From Verrucomicrobiales bacterium (GTDB lineage: Bacteria; Verrucomicrobiota; Verrucomicrobiia; Limisphaerales; UBA1096), in contig WTHH01000215.1 of NCBI GenBank assembly GCA_011523195.1, forward strand, positions 1 to 8,371: DNA of 8,371 nucleotides. The letters run 5' to 3'. Both the position numbers and the translations under genes were made by a program. A model generated the notes under the pieces. The model worked only from the letters and a program-made list of their open reading frames with translations. It was not told where the DNA came from and ran no database searches. Shown here one piece after another: positions 6,684 through 8,371 of the stretch; the stretch's first letter is position 1, and each line of letters starts with the position of its first letter.

Positions 6684-8371
6684 TCAGTCTATGAACATCA
6701 TTTCGTTGGAGACCAGCAACGCCTGGGCGAGGCGATCCCAGGCGGCCGCATACGGGACGAATTGGTCGATGAAAAGTTCAGCTGAATCCAGCTCCCAATC
6801 CTTCGGATCGCGCTGATAGGCTTGGCGGAACATCGCCCGGATTCGTTCCTCCCCCTTTAGCGCCTGCACCGACTCCACCAGCCGCTTGGCCTGCGCCTCG
6901 ATGAACGGGCTGTTCAGCAGATACAACGGCTGCTGCGGAATCGTCGTGGTGAAGCGGCGGCCGCAGGTCGTGTCCGGCCCGGCGAAGTCAAATGTCCGAA
7001 ACAGGCTCGGCAGGTTTTGACGGTCGATAAAGCCGTAGATCGTCCGGCGGTTGGCGTTGGATTTGTTCTCGATCTTTTCCGAGCGACCGCCCTGCTTCAA
7101 ATCGAGGTTTCGGGCGACCGCCAGCACAGAGTCCCGCATCGACTCAAGGTCGAGTCGGCGACGGTTCATCTGCCACAGCAACCGGTTCGACGGATCTCGC
7201 TCGGCGTACTCCGCGTGAGCGGTCTCGCCCTGTTGGTAGGTGGTCGACAGCACAATGGAGCGGATGAGCTGCTTCATAGACCAGCCATTCGCGACAAATT
7301 CCGCAGCCAGGTGATCGAGTAGTTTCGGGTGTGACGGCAGCTCGGCACGGACGCCGAAGTCGCTCGGTGTTTTCACCAACCCCTGTCCGAACAACTGCAG
7401 CCAAATCCGGTTGACCATGACTCGTGCGGTCAGCGGATTGTCCGGCGAAGCGATGGCCCGTGCCATCTCCAACCGTCCGCTGCCATCGGCAAACGGCTTG
7501 CGTTCGCCACGGGAGAGCACCTGTAAAAAACGACGCGGCACCTTCGCCCCACGCGATCCGGGATTGCCACGAAGGAAAACATGGGCATCGCCGGGGGACG
7601 ACTTGTCGAGCAGCACCATCGCGCGGTTGGGCGCGCCGGGATGCTCTCCCTCGACCTCGTCGAACCGGCGGCGGCGCGAGCGGATGCCCTCCTTGCCGGC
7701 GACCTCCATGATTCGCCACACATCCCCGTCGGAAAGCTTGGCCGGTGACGCGTCGGAGTAGACCACCTCCCGCAGCATTGGCTGTTTTTCGTCAGCCTCG
7801 AAACAAAGTTTGCCAAGCGCCTTGGCCGCAGCCTCAAGCGTCTCCGCCTGACCAAGCGTCTGCCGCACCGCCTCGGATGCCTTGGCCAGGCGCTCCTCCG
7901 CAAGTACGCGCTTGGCCTCTGTGGCGAACGATTTTTCATCCAGCTTGGCCAGGGCGAACCAGACGGCGAACACCGGGTCGGCCGACTCGCGGCGCTTGGC
8001 CAAGTGGCTCATCCAGCGCCGGGTCACATCCGGGTCGAGCTTGGATTTGCGTGCGAGTTCGTCGATCTTGCCTGCCTCGACACCGGCCGCTCGATGCGCC
8101 GCCCAAATGTAGTCGCCGGTCTGGCGCTTCACCTGTTTGCGGATGCGCGCGTACTGTTCCTTTTCGTAATTCTTCAGGCTGTCTTCGCGGCGTTTGCGCT
8201 CTTTTTCAAACGACGCACGCTGAACGGGATCGATCGAGTCACTGATGAACGGTTTATCCTTCGGCTCGTGGCTGCTGGCAAACACGCCGTACAGCGAGTA
8301 ATAGTCTGCGGTGGGTACCGGGTCGTATTTGTGGTCGTGGCACCGCGCACAACTGACGGTCAGCCCCATCA
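6684..8371 (-). CDS. DUF1549/DUF1553 (PSCyt2/PSD1) domain protein, N-terminus beyond the window
   Basis: This is a member of the large, usually exported protein family found mainly in planctomycetes and verrucomicrobia, often beside DUF1501 genes. Its biochemical role is not established; cytochrome-like domains suggest redox or polysaccharide-degradation links. The first Met seen (8367-8369) is internal, because the segment MGLTVSCARCHDHKYDP is the middle of the PSCyt2/DUF1549 domain; the real start lies to the right. It contains a CxxCH haem-binding-like motif (C7-A-R-C10-H11 counted from that Met). An alanine- and lysine-rich helical linker (about 50-190) follows, then the PSD1/DUF1553 domain (about 275-555) with TARVMVNRIWLQLFGQGLV, RRRLDLESMRDSVL, TTTIPQQPLYLLNSP and the usual ending LLVSNEMMFID. 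The linker is dense in degraded copies of the palindromic repeat. The gene is followed after six bases by rex on the same strand. Confidence 0.9.
   Translation of the reverse strand, partial: MGLTVSCARCHDHKYDPVPTADYYSLYGVFASSHEPKDKPFISDSIDPVQRASFEKERKRREDSLKNYEKEQYARIRKQVKRQTGDYIWAAHRAAGVEAGKIDELARKSKLDPDVTRRWMSHLAKRRESADPVFAVWFALAKLDEKSFATEAKRVLAEERLAKASEAVRQTLGQAETLEAAAKALGKLCFEADEKQPMLREVVYSDASPAKLSDGDVWRIMEVAGKEGIRSRRRRFDEVEGEHPGAPNRAMVLLDKSSPGDAHVFLRGNPGSRGAKVPRRFLQVLSRGERKPFADGSGRLEMARAIASPDNPLTARVMVNRIWLQLFGQGLVKTPSDFGVRAELPSHPKLLDHLAAEFVANGWSMKQLIRSIVLSTTYQQGETAHAEYAERDPSNRLLWQMNRRRLDLESMRDSVLAVARNLDLKQGGRSEKIENKSNANRRTIYGFIDRQNLPSLFRTFDFAGPDTTCGRRFTTTIPQQPLYLLNSPFIEAQAKRLVESVQALKGEERIRAMFRQAYQRDPKDWELDSAELFIDQFVPYAAAWDRLAQALLVSNEMMFID
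7811..8004. repeat. Cluster of degraded palindromic repeat copies in the DUF1553 protein linker
   Basis: Within 194 bases lie one near-full copy, CGCTTGGCCAAG (7993-8004), and several one-sided or mutated ones: GCCAAGCG and CCTTGGCC (7812-7827), ACCAAGCG (7851-7858), CTTGGCCAGGCG (7881-7892), CGCTTGGCC (7909-7917) and GCTTGGCCAGG (7943-7953). They encode recurring LAK, LGQ and LGK motifs in an alanine-rich linker. Codon bias of such a linker explains part of this. Confidence 0.5.

Overview
The window looks like a piece of a chromosome from a GC-rich member of the Planctomycetes-Verrucomicrobia-Chlamydiae group, most likely a Verrucomicrobiota bacterium. The main pointer is a long DUF1549/DUF1553 (PSCyt2/PSD1) protein, a family largely expanded in planctomycetes and verrucomicrobia. 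The lineage call is an inference from family content and weak Shine-Dalgarno sequences, not from a marker phylogeny.

Layout. (1) Bases 1-1349, plus strand: the 3' part of a multi-pass transporter resembling the Npt1/Npt2 (TLC) nucleotide transporters, probably cut by the left edge. (2) 1346-2857, minus: a class I adenylate-forming acyl-CoA ligase, convergent with the transporter; the two stop codons share one CTAG. (3) 2858-2938: a short divergent intergenic region. (4) 2939-4012, plus: ribonuclease D, followed by a hairpin plus T-run. (5) 4096-5916, plus: bacterial-type aspartyl-tRNA synthetase. (6) 5917-6044: a convergent intergenic region with two hairpins. (7) 6045-6677, minus: redox-sensing repressor Rex. 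(8) 6684-8371, minus: the C-terminal part of the DUF1549/DUF1553 protein, cut by the right edge, six bases upstream of rex and probably co-transcribed with it.

The genes are ordinary. What stands out is a short palindrome, consensus CGCTTGGCCAAGCG, scattered through genes and intergenic DNA. The 8-base core TTGGCCAA occurs ten times in 8.4 kb, against about 0.13 expected for a random 8-mer with equal base use. Eight copies lie inside reading frames and always read as (R)LAK or LGQA, never in the third frame. One place has two copies in tandem with a 12-base period, which is four codons. The two intergenic copies sit in the loops of longer hairpins between aspS and rex. A cluster of degraded copies lies in the DUF1553 protein linker. 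None is found in the rnd or aspS coding sequences. This resembles in style the cyanobacterial HIP1 palindrome, or in-frame palindromic elements such as Rickettsia RPEs, but the sequence is different and I do not recognise it as a described family.
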